This document shows, in pieces, positions 7,214 through 12,658 of a DNA stretch of 12,658 nucleotides. Source of the stretch: an uncultured Blastocatellia bacterium (GTDB lineage Bacteria > Acidobacteriota > Blastocatellia > Pyrinomonadales > Pyrinomonadaceae). The position numbers and the translations under genes were made by a program. Each line of letters starts with the position of its first letter. Positions within the stretch are counted from its first letter, which is position 1. The stretch covers positions 1 to 12,658 of the forward strand of contig CAMLLD010000116.1 of assembly GCA_946480785.1 (NCBI GenBank). The letters are read 5' to 3'. The notes under the pieces are model-generated. The model worked only from the letters and a program-made list of their open reading frames with translations, was not told where the DNA came from and searched no databases.

Positions 7214-7274
7214 ACGGCCACGGATTACACAGACGAACACGGATCGGTGTTCATTTGTGAAAATCCGTGGCCGT
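7214..7274 (+). terminator. Long hairpin, possible terminator and dispersed-repeat element
   Basis: Thirteen bases at 7214-7226 (ACGGCCACGGATT) pair perfectly with 7262-7274. Inside, GAACAC (7235-7240) pairs with GTGTTC (7247-7252) around a 6-base loop, and ACACA/TTGTG can extend the stem. TTTTCTGTTT follows the 3' arm. It lies 23 bases after the stop of the secreted repeat protein and before mtnB, so it fits a rho-independent terminator. The words CCACGGATTACAC, GAACACGGAT and ATCCGTGG also resemble a palindromic element that I recall being scattered between genes in many unrelated bacteria. Confidence 0.65.
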
Positions 7275-7324
7275 TTTCTGTTTAGACTTGCGCCGGAGAC
7301 ACGTTTAGCGGCATCTTTTGCTGC

Positions 7325-7981
7325 GTGTCTGATAGTTTCCCTCAACTCGCTTCCGACCTCGCCGCGATCGCCAAAAGCTTTCACGCTCGCGGCTGGCTGC
7401 TCGGCACGAGCGGCAACTTGAGCGCAGTGGCCCAACGCGAACCGCTGCGCCTCGCGATGAGTCCGAGCGGTGTCGACAAAGGCGAACTCACCGCGCCACA
7501 GATGCTCACCATCGACGAGCACGCGCGCGTCGTGAGCGATCGCCCCGTCAAACCATCAGATGAAAGCCTGCTGCACATCCGCATCGTGCAGGAACGCGGC
7601 GCGGGCGCAGTGCTGCACACACATTCGGTCTGGAACACGATGTTGTCGGATTTGTACGCAGACGAAGGCGGCGTGAACATCGAAGGCTACGAGATGCTGA
7701 AAGGCTTGCAGGGCGTGAAGACGCACGAGCACCGCGAGTGGCTGCCAATCATCGACAACTCGCAGGACATGCCCGCACTCGCAGACACGATCGCCGGCAC
7801 GTTGAAGCAACACGAAACAGCGCACGGCTTCCTGTTGAAACGTCACGGACTATATTCGTGGGGCGAGAATCTCGCACAAGCGAAACGACACATCGAAATC
7901 CTCGAGTTCCTGCTCGAAACACTCGGCCGCACATTACTAATAAACAGAGGTACGCGCGATGGCCATCGTAACGATCGCTGA
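7325..7981 (+). CDS. mtnB: Methylthioribulose-1-phosphate dehydratase
   Basis: A 218-residue class II aldolase-fold, zinc-dependent dehydratase that turns 5-methylthioribulose-1-phosphate into 2,3-diketo-5-methylthiopentyl-1-phosphate in cytoplasmic methionine salvage. Near the N-terminus it has GTSGNLS (residues 27-33) and SPSGVDKG (46-53). Zinc ligands are His98 and His100 in VLHTHS and His174 in LLKRHG. Glu123 in YEMLKG matches the catalytic Glu of human APIP. Length is normal for the family. Start: GTG 7325 is the only standard start between an upstream in-frame TAG (7283-7285) and the GTSGNLS core that gives a full-length N-terminus; it has no clear ribosome site. The frame overlaps mtnD by 23 bases, which suggests coupled translation. 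First gene of an mtnBDC operon. Confidence 0.95.
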   Translation: MSDSFPQLASDLAAIAKSFHARGWLLGTSGNLSAVAQREPLRLAMSPSGVDKGELTAPQMLTIDEHARVVSDRPVKPSDESLLHIRIVQERGAGAVLHTHSVWNTMLSDLYADEGGVNIEGYEMLKGLQGVKTHEHREWLPIIDNSQDMPALADTIAGTLKQHETAHGFLLKRHGLYSWGENLAQAKRHIEILEFLLETLGRTLLINRGTRDGHRNDR

Positions 7982-8522
7982 CGAAAACAGAACGCTGCAC
8001 GACGAAGCGGAAATCACGAGCTTGCTCGCAAGTCACGGCATCGACTACGAACGTTGGCGCCCGGAACATCCGGTGCCCGACAACGCGCCCGCCGAAGAGA
8101 TCCTGCACGCTTACGCAAGCGAGATCGAACAGTTAAAGCAGCGCGGCGGTTACGTGACCGCGGACGTAATCGACGTCGATCCAACCACCAACGGCCTCGA
8201 CGCAATGCTCGCGAAGTTCAATCGCGAACACTGGCACGACGAAGATGAAGTGCGTTTCATCATTGCCGGCCACGGCCTCTTCCACATTCACACGACCGCC
8301 GGCCCGGTACTCGGGATCGAAGTCGAAGCGGGCGATCTGATTCGCGTCCCGCGCGGCACCTTGCACTGGTTCAACCTCTGCTCCGATCGCCGCATCCGCG
8401 CGATTCGTTTGTTCCAGGATATGTCAGGCTGGGCGCCGCACTACACGGAGAGCCGCGTCGACGAGCGTTTCGCGCCCGTCTGCTTCGGCCTCTCACACCA
8501 GGCACATTCAATCACGTCGTGA
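7959..8522 (+). CDS. mtnD: Acireductone dioxygenase
   Basis: A 187-residue cupin that oxidises the acireductone 1,2-dihydroxy-3-keto-5-methylthiopentene. With Fe2+ it gives formate and the methionine precursor 4-methylthio-2-oxobutanoate; with Ni2+ the off-pathway products are methylthiopropionate, formate and CO. The metal ligands are visible: His91, His93 and Glu97 in [12 protein letters not shown] and His136 in GTLHWF, spaced as in the Klebsiella enzyme. Length is typical. ATG 7959 has AGAGG about nine bases upstream, within the end of mtnB. Its stop overlaps the GTG of mtnC in the four bases GTGA (8519-8522). The metal preference cannot be read from the sequence. Confidence 0.96.
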   Translation: MAIVTIADENRTLHDEAEITSLLASHGIDYERWRPEHPVPDNAPAEEILHAYASEIEQLKQRGGYVTADVIDVDPTTNGLDAMLAKFNREHWHDEDEVRFIIAGHGLFHIHTTAGPVLGIEVEAGDLIRVPRGTLHWFNLCSDRRIRAIRLFQDMSGWAPHYTESRVDERFAPVCFGLSHQAHSITS

Positions 8523-9229
8523 CGACACCTCTTTCCATCGACGGCATTCGTGGCATCCTGCTCGACATCGAAGGCACGACCACGCCGATCGCCTTCGTCC
8601 ACGACGTGCTTTTCTCTTACGCGCGCACGCACGTGCGCGACTACCTCGCGAAACATGTCGACGACAGCGCTGTTCAGGCAGACATCCGCTTGCTGCGCGA
8701 CGAAGCTGAAAGCGAAGGCATTCAGGCAAACGACAACGATGAGATCATCAGATATATCAACCGCCTCATCGATCTCGATCGCAAATCAACCGGACTGAAA
8801 TCGTTGCAGGGAAAAATCTGGCACGAAGGCTATGCGGACGGCACGCTGCGTGGGCAGGTTTTCGCGGACGTCGCGCCGGCGTTCAAGCGTTGGCGTAGCG
8901 CGAATAAAAACGTGAGTATCTTTTCGTCAGGCAGCGTGCTGGCCCAACAACTCCTCTTCGCACACACCGAAGCCAGCGATCTCACGCCGTTCATCGATCA
9001 CTATTTCGATACGAGTGTAGGAAAGAAAGGTGAGGCTGAGAGTTATCGACGCATCGCCGAAGCCATCAAACTACAACCGCACGAGATCCTCTTCGTTTCC
9101 GACATCGTCGCCGAGCTCCTCGCGGCCCGCGAAGTCGGAATGAAAACCGCCCTCTCGATCAGACCAGGCAATCAGCCGCAGGAGTCACGCGACGAGTTTC
9201 CCATCATCCACAGCTTCGACGAACTTTGA
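8519..9229 (+). CDS. mtnC: Acireductone synthase (enolase-phosphatase E1)
   Basis: A 236-residue HAD-superfamily enzyme that performs both the enolisation and the dephosphorylation of 2,3-diketo-5-methylthiopentyl-1-phosphate, making the acireductone used by MtnD. HAD motif I is LLDIEGTT with Asp16 and Glu18, the form typical of E1. Motif II is FSSGS (Ser136-Ser137), the likely motif III lysine is Lys170 in GKKGEAESY, and motif IV is FVSDI (Asp195). Start GTG 8519 shares four bases with the mtnD stop, which implies translational coupling. As one bifunctional protein it replaces the MtnW/MtnX pair. Its TGA ends at 9229, exactly one base before the stop of the convergent TPR gene, so no terminator can fit between them. 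Confidence 0.96.
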   Translation: MTTPLSIDGIRGILLDIEGTTTPIAFVHDVLFSYARTHVRDYLAKHVDDSAVQADIRLLRDEAESEGIQANDNDEIIRYINRLIDLDRKSTGLKSLQGKIWHEGYADGTLRGQVFADVAPAFKRWRSANKNVSIFSSGSVLAQQLLFAHTEASDLTPFIDHYFDTSVGKKGEAESYRRIAEAIKLQPHEILFVSDIVAELLAAREVGMKTALSIRPGNQPQESRDEFPIIHSFDEL

Positions 9230-10270
9230 CTACTTGATCGAGTCGTACAACTGCTTCGCTAAATCAGGATCGAGCGTCTTGAGCATCTCGTACTGCGCCA
9301 TCGCCGACGGCTTGTCGTTGATCGCCACGTAAGTCAGCGCGAGATTGAAATACGCCTGGGCCAGTTGTGGCCGCAACTTGATCACCTGCTTGTACGACTC
9401 GATCGCTTCCGAATAACGACCCGCCGTGTAAAGCGTCAAACCGAGATTGAAATGCGCCGACGCATTCGTCGGTTCGATCTCCGCGGCCTTCTTCAACGCG
9501 TTCGCGGCGTCGTCGTAACGCTTCAACCCGCTGTAAGCATTGCCGAGGTTCTTATAAGCGTACGAGCGAATCTCGTTGCGCTCCTGAAACCCGAGCTTGT
9601 AAGCCTCACCCGTTTCACCGAGCAACTTGATCGCCTGTTGGCTCGCCTCGACCGCTTCGTCGAAACGATTGCTGTGGTTGTAAGCAAAGCTCAGGTTGTT
9701 GTAGACCTCCGGACTGCTCGAGTCGAACTTCAACGTCTGCTGGTAGACCTCGATCGACTCCGGATAACGATTCAAACGCGCGAGCGAAAACGCGAGCGGC
9801 AAATACGCGCTCGTGTAATCAGGCTTCACTTTGATCGCCTTCTGATAAGCGTCGACGGCTTGCGCAAACTTGCCCTGGTCCACGTAAACATTTCCGAGAC
9901 CCGCAAACGCACGCGCATCATCCGGCGCAATACGTGCGGCGAGTTGATACTGCTCTTCAGCTTCGGCGTAGCGTGGCTTCGGCGCACTGCGGGCGGCATT
10001 CGCGCGCGCGATGATCGAGTCCTGCTGCCGTTCGGGAGGCTTGGTGTTGTGGCTCTTGATGCGGCCGCCGCCGGAAGCGCCCTGCCCGCCGGCGGTCGCG
10101 TGGACCGTAGGATTCGACGGCGCGCGAAAGATCAGCGCGGCGCCACCGGTAATATCGCGGACCAGACTGCCGCCGCCGGTGATGTCCTGGGCCATCACGC
10201 TCGCGACCGTGAGTCCAATAATTAAAGAGATTAGGGGAAAAAGGCGGTTTGCCATGCTGGGGTTTGTCAT
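9230..10270 (-). CDS. Exported tetratricopeptide-repeat protein
   Basis: A protein of 346 residues from the chosen ATG at 10270. A signal peptide (ANRLFPLISLIIGLTVASVMAQ) ends at about residue 27, followed by a Gly-rich segment holding DITGG twice and a Gly-rich, basic stretch to about residue 85. The rest is about seven TPR units (for example AFAGLGNVYVDQGKFAQAVD and SAHFNLGLTLYTAGRYSEAI), so it is likely a periplasmic or envelope scaffold. Possible starts are ATG 10270, ATG 10255 and an upstream in-frame ATG at 10327. The last would place about 25 polar residues before the signal peptide and is unlikely. GAGGAG lies 13 bases before 10270. The two nearer ATGs sit in a tandem 15-bp duplication. 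It follows the exbD-like gene by 70 bases and may be cotranscribed with it. Partner unknown. Confidence 0.88.
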   Translation of the reverse strand: MTNPSMANRLFPLISLIIGLTVASVMAQDITGGGSLVRDITGGAALIFRAPSNPTVHATAGGQGASGGGRIKSHNTKPPERQQDSIIARANAARSAPKPRYAEAEEQYQLAARIAPDDARAFAGLGNVYVDQGKFAQAVDAYQKAIKVKPDYTSAYLPLAFSLARLNRYPESIEVYQQTLKFDSSSPEVYNNLSFAYNHSNRFDEAVEASQQAIKLLGETGEAYKLGFQERNEIRSYAYKNLGNAYSGLKRYDDAANALKKAAEIEPTNASAHFNLGLTLYTAGRYSEAIESYKQVIKLRPQLAQAYFNLALTYVAINDKPSAMAQYEMLKTLDPDLAKQLYDSIK

Positions 10271-10277
10271 GCTGGGG
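10248..10277. repeat. Tandem 15-bp duplication carrying the start codon
   Basis: Plus-strand bases 10248-10262 and 10263-10277 are the same 15-mer with one difference (TTTGCCATGCTGGGG against TTTGTCATGCTGGGG). On the minus strand each copy provides an in-frame ATG for the TPR protein. The extra copy adds five residues to the N-terminus and moves the first ATG closer to the GAGGAG ribosome site. Confidence 0.9.
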
Positions 10278-10340
10278 GTACATCTCCTCACCGGCAGATT
10301 ACAACCCATTACCCCAACAGAACACAAGGCTAAGCGGCGA

Positions 10341-10826
10341 TTATTTGAGATCGTCGAGCTGCAGACCGATCGGTTCCGCGCCGGTGCCTTTCAGACCATC
10401 CATCACCTGCATCACTTCACCATAACGAATGCCGCGCGGCGCTTTGATGAAAACGGTCTTCTCGATGCGCAACGCTTCCGGCACGTCAAAGCGGTCGAGC
10501 ATCTCCGCTCGATACACTTTGTTTCGCGTGCGCTCTTCAAACAACGCGATCAGCTTCTGGTTGAGTTTCGAAACATCATCGACCGTGCCCATGTCGGTAA
10601 GGGCGTTGAGGCGCAGCGTGCGATCGGGTTCGATCGTTACGACGAGGGTGTTGTCATTCGGCTTGAGCGGCAGGTTCTGCGACTGCGGCTCAGACGGCAA
10701 CTTCGCCGTGAACCGGTGCGGCCGCAGCGGCGACGCGACCATAAAAATGATCAGCATTACGAGCAGCACGTCGATAAGCGGCGTGACATTGATATTCGGC
10801 GCCACAGCGATGATTGCCTTCCTCAT
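10341..10826 (-). CDS. exbD: ExbD/TolR-family biopolymer transport protein
   Basis: A 161-residue inner-membrane protein with a short cytoplasmic N-terminus, one membrane helix (about residues 13-33, NVTPLIDVLLVMLIIFMVAS) and a periplasmic domain. Asp19 in TPLIDVLL is the conserved proton-pathway aspartate of ExbD, TolR and MotB-like proteins. These proteins join an ExbB/TolQ motor to use the proton gradient for TonB- or Tol-dependent work at the outer membrane. No ExbB/TolQ or TonB gene is in the window, so the partner must be elsewhere. The ATG at 10826 is fixed by an in-frame TAA nine bases upstream. GAGGGG is about 14 bases away, a weak fit. It lies 39 bases after the serine hydrolase stop and 70 bases before the TPR gene, probably one transcript. 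Confidence 0.92.
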   Translation of the reverse strand: MRKAIIAVAPNINVTPLIDVLLVMLIIFMVASPLRPHRFTAKLPSEPQSQNLPLKPNDNTLVVTIEPDRTLRLNALTDMGTVDDVSKLNQKLIALFEERTRNKVYRAEMLDRFDVPEALRIEKTVFIKAPRGIRYGEVMQVMDGLKGTGAEPIGLQLDDLK

Positions 10827-10865
10827 GCACGCTTAGACAACCCCTCGCCGAAAAAGTTCCTGGCA

Positions 10866-11795
10866 TTATTTCAACCCCTCCATCACCGCGCGGGCGACGG
10901 TGGGGATGATGTCGCGGTCGTTGGCGTGCTCGGTGGTGAAGGTCGCGAGGATGAATTTGCGGCCGTCGGGGAGTTCGACGTAGGCGACGTCGTGACGTGT
11001 CGTGCTGGTCCAACCGGCTTTGGACCAAAGTCGCGCGCCGTCGATGCCTTTCAGGGCGATGCCGGTGAAGCCGTGGCCCTGGTCGTCGTTATCGTTACTC
11101 GTGCCGGTGTAGTCGCGCTTCAATAAATCCATCATCATCGCGGTGCGCGCCGGGTTCGCGGCTTTGCCCGTTACAATCTCCAACATCAGACGCGCCGTCG
11201 CATCAGTCGTGAGCTTGTTGCGGTTCTCGCCGTTCGGCCCGCGCGAAACGCGTTCGCGCCCGTATGCGTCCTCGCAAAAAGTTTTCTGATTCACGTTGAT
11301 GTTCGTGTAACCAAGACCGGCGAAGTAGCGATTCATGGCGTTGCGCTGATACTGCCACTCCTCCATCTCCTTCGGCGGCAACTCGTATCCTCCCGTCGTA
11401 TGCGTCAACACGTCGACGACATACTGCGTCGCTTCATTCGACGAATCGACGATCATGTCGCGCAACGCGCGCTTCAACTCCGGCGTGTCTTCGATCTTCT
11501 TGTCTTCGAGCCAACGATGCGCGGCCACGAGATAAAACAACTTCACCACACTGGCAGGATAAACGCGCTCGTTGCCGCGGAAGCTGGCAGTGATCGGATG
11601 CTGCTGATCGCGCAAGTCGATCAAGGTGATCGAAAGCTGCGACGGTTCGAGTTTCTTATCAGCGAAACGTTCGAGCGTCGTCTTCGCGGCGCGATCGACA
11701 ACGTCCTGTAAAGAGGGTTTCGTCTGTTGCGCGGCCGCAGAAACCGCGAGGAACAAGATCGTCGACAGGGCAAAAAGTTGGTTGCGTCTGATCAT
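10866..11795 (-). CDS. Secreted serine hydrolase of the class A beta-lactamase fold
   Basis: A 309-residue exported protein with signal peptide MIRRNQLFALSTILFLAVSA and likely cleavage after AAA near residue 22. Penicillin-binding motifs are in order: nucleophile Ser82 and Lys85 in YPASVVKL (SxxK), Ser118-Ser-Asn120 in the SxN position, and Lys259-Ala-Gly261 in the KTG position (WSKAGWTS). I see no clear Glu166-type omega-loop motif (ExxLN), so beta-lactam hydrolysis is uncertain. A peptidoglycan peptidase, esterase or beta-lactamase-related protein of unknown substrate are all possible. Start: ATG 11795 directly precedes the signal peptide. The frame stays open upstream to 11930, but that part is the antisense of the permease gene and reads as a polar, improbable extension. 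There is no ribosome site; a TATAGT box sits seven bases before the ATG. First gene of the hydrolase-exbD-TPR run. Confidence 0.9.
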   Translation of the reverse strand: MIRRNQLFALSTILFLAVSAAAQQTKPSLQDVVDRAAKTTLERFADKKLEPSQLSITLIDLRDQQHPITASFRGNERVYPASVVKLFYLVAAHRWLEDKKIEDTPELKRALRDMIVDSSNEATQYVVDVLTHTTGGYELPPKEMEEWQYQRNAMNRYFAGLGYTNINVNQKTFCEDAYGRERVSRGPNGENRNKLTTDATARLMLEIVTGKAANPARTAMMMDLLKRDYTGTSNDNDDQGHGFTGIALKGIDGARLWSKAGWTSTTRHDVAYVELPDGRKFILATFTTEHANDRDIIPTVARAVMEGLK

Positions 11796-11809
11796 GCTGA
11801 CACTATAAT
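11782..11809 (+). promoter_or_regulatory. Likely sigma70-type promoter of the APC permease gene
   Basis: A perfect TATAAT lies at 11804-11809, with TTGCGT (three of six consensus bases) at 11782-11787 and a 16-base spacer. A start about seven bases later would leave a leader of only about four bases before GTG 11821, which has no ribosome site. The -35 lies inside the hydrolase coding region. Confidence 0.5.
11802..11807 (-). promoter_or_regulatory. Possible -10 box of the serine hydrolase gene (leaderless)
   Basis: TATAGT on the minus strand lies six bases upstream of the ATG at 11795, so transcription would begin at or next to the start codon. This fits the absence of a ribosome site. I see no good -35. 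It overlaps the plus-strand TATAAT. Confidence 0.3.
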
Positions 11810-11820
11810 CTGTCGCGCCT

Positions 11821-12658
11821 GTGCAGAACCACACTGACGAAGGCCTCGTTCGCGGCATCCGCCGTTGGGACCTGGTTGCCATCACAATCAACGGCATCAT
11901 CGGCGCGGGGATCTTCGGGCTCCCTGCCAAAGTCTATTCACTAATCGGCACGTACAGCATCGTCGCGTTCGTCGCCTGCGCGCTCGTTGTCGCGCTGATC
12001 ATTCTGTGCTTCGCGGAAGTCGGATCACGTTTCGACGACACCGGTGGTCCATATCTTTACGCGCGCGAGGCTTTCAACCCGGCAATCGCGTTTGAGATCG
12101 GCTGGCTCATCTGGCTCGTACGCATTACGGCGTTCGCGGCCAACTGCAATCTGTTGATCAACTATCTGAGTTTCTTTTGGAGTTCGGCCACGAACAGCGT
12201 GTGGCGCGCTGCGATCATCGTGTTCGTTGTCGCGGTGTTATGCGTCATCAACCTGCTCGGCATCCGGCAGGCCGCGATCGTGAGCAACGTATTCACTGTC
12301 GGCAAGCTGGCGCCGATCATTCTCTTCTGCGGCGCCGGGCTGTTCTTTCTGAACCCACACGCGTTTGCGTTTGGTCCAAGTCCCAAAACGGGAGCATTTT
12401 CGCAGTCGGTGCTGTTGCTCGTTTACGCGTTCACGGGTTTTGAAATGGCGACGATTCCGGCGGGCGAAGTGCGCGAGCCGCAGCGAAACATGCCGCGCGC
12501 GCTGATCATCGCGCTCTTCGTCGTCGCAGTGCTTTACATCCTGATTCAGATCGTGTGCGTTGGAACGCTGCCGGGCCTGGCCCAGTCGCAGAAGCCACTC
12601 GCCGACGCGGGTTCGCAATTTCTCGGTACCGCCGGCGGCGCGATCATCTCGGCCGGCG
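11821..12658 (+). CDS. APC-family amino acid permease (C-terminus beyond right edge)
   Basis: The frame is open from GTG 11821 to the right edge, giving 279 codons of an integral membrane transporter. Residues about 18-36 show the APC helix 1 signature (TINGIIGAGIFGLP), with the unwound G-A-G-I-F that binds the substrate backbone. At least seven hydrophobic helices follow, including one with the conserved FTGFEMATIPAGEVREPQRNMPRA region (helix 6 and the loop after it) seen in this family. It probably imports amino acids by proton or cation coupling; the substrate cannot be told. Start: an in-frame TAA at 11806-11808 leaves GTG 11821 as the only start before helix 1. Divergent from the hydrolase gene with 25 bases between start codons. 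The last four or so helices are missing from the window. Confidence 0.93.
   Translation, partial: MQNHTDEGLVRGIRRWDLVAITINGIIGAGIFGLPAKVYSLIGTYSIVAFVACALVVALIILCFAEVGSRFDDTGGPYLYAREAFNPAIAFEIGWLIWLVRITAFAANCNLLINYLSFFWSSATNSVWRAAIIVFVVAVLCVINLLGIRQAAIVSNVFTVGKLAPIILFCGAGLFFLNPHAFAFGPSPKTGAFSQSVLLLVYAFTGFEMATIPAGEVREPQRNMPRALIIALFVVAVLYILIQIVCVGTLPGLAQSQKPLADAGSQFLGTAGGAIISAG

Noticed and set aside
7211..7283. CRISPR-like repeat because of the recurring CACGGAT words
   Set aside because: There is a single palindrome with no regular spacer units and no cas gene, so a hairpin element or terminator explains it.
9365..10225. 286-codon plus-strand open frame
   Set aside because: Antisense of the TPR array. 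Its apparent repeats (LDRLRI-like) mirror the TPR periodicity and do not represent a protein of their own.
9957..10283. 108-codon minus-strand frame starting right after GAGGAG, upstream of the TPR start
   Set aside because: It is in another frame of the TPR gene, Arg/His-rich and without domains. The GAGGAG is more sensibly assigned to the TPR start codons downstream.
10011..11126. 371-codon open frame on the plus strand
   Set aside because: It runs antisense through the TPR gene, the exbD-like gene and the hydrolase, all with clear protein families. Its translation is Arg-, Asp- and Val-rich with no domain, as expected for an antisense shadow of GC-rich codons.
10866..11795. Calling the hydrolase a true class A beta-lactamase
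   Set aside because: The SxxK, SxN and KxG motifs are present, but I see no ExxLN omega-loop motif with the deacylating Glu, so resistance activity is not supported.

Overview
The window looks like a chromosomal piece of an environmental Gram-negative bacterium, most likely an acidobacterium of the Blastocatellia/Pyrinomonadaceae kind. This is inferred from gene content: a subtilase fused to RHS/YD repeats, a secreted protein resembling the C-terminal repeat part of BlaR1/M56-type proteins, signal-peptide TPR proteins, an ExbD without its usual partner, and a TPR regulator with a Fis-like helix-turn-helix. No rRNA or phylogenetic marker is present, so the taxonomy is only inferred.

Layout. 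(1) 1-3053, minus strand: the N-terminal 1017 residues of a very large secreted protein, a complete S8 serine peptidase followed by a Pro/Gly/Asn-rich linker and an RHS/YD-type region that runs off the left edge. (2) 3054-3604: a non-coding stretch with a few inverted repeats. (3) 3605-5482, minus: a 625-residue regulator made of TPR helices, a Fis-type HTH and a C-terminal receiver domain. Divergent from it, at 5646-5873, plus: a 75-residue secreted peptide precursor. (4) 5874-6260: non-coding, with hairpins and a GC-rich repeat-like patch. (5) 6261-7190, plus: a secreted protein with four 28-29-residue repeats, followed by a long hairpin (7214-7274). (6) 7325-9229, plus: mtnB-mtnD-mtnC, three consecutive enzymes of aerobic methionine salvage with overlapping reading frames. 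(7) 9230-11795, minus: a serine hydrolase of beta-lactamase fold, an ExbD/TolR-like protein and a secreted TPR protein, in that transcription order, ending flush against mtnC. (8) 11821 to the right edge, plus: an amino-acid permease of the APC family, divergent from the hydrolase over a 25-bp promoter gap.

How they work together. mtnBDC is a metabolic operon that turns methylthioribulose-1-phosphate into the 2-keto acid precursor of methionine; the earlier (mtnA, mtnK/mtnP) and final (aminotransferase) steps are not in the window. The ExbD, TPR and hydrolase genes may form one envelope-related transcription unit. The most intriguing pair is the TPR-HTH-receiver regulator facing a small exported peptide: this has the gene logic of a peptide-pheromone circuit (TPR receptor plus secreted propeptide, as in the RRNPP systems of Firmicutes). 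That is a hypothesis from architecture only. The stretch from about 3200 to 6260 also looks clearly more AT-rich than the flanking genes.
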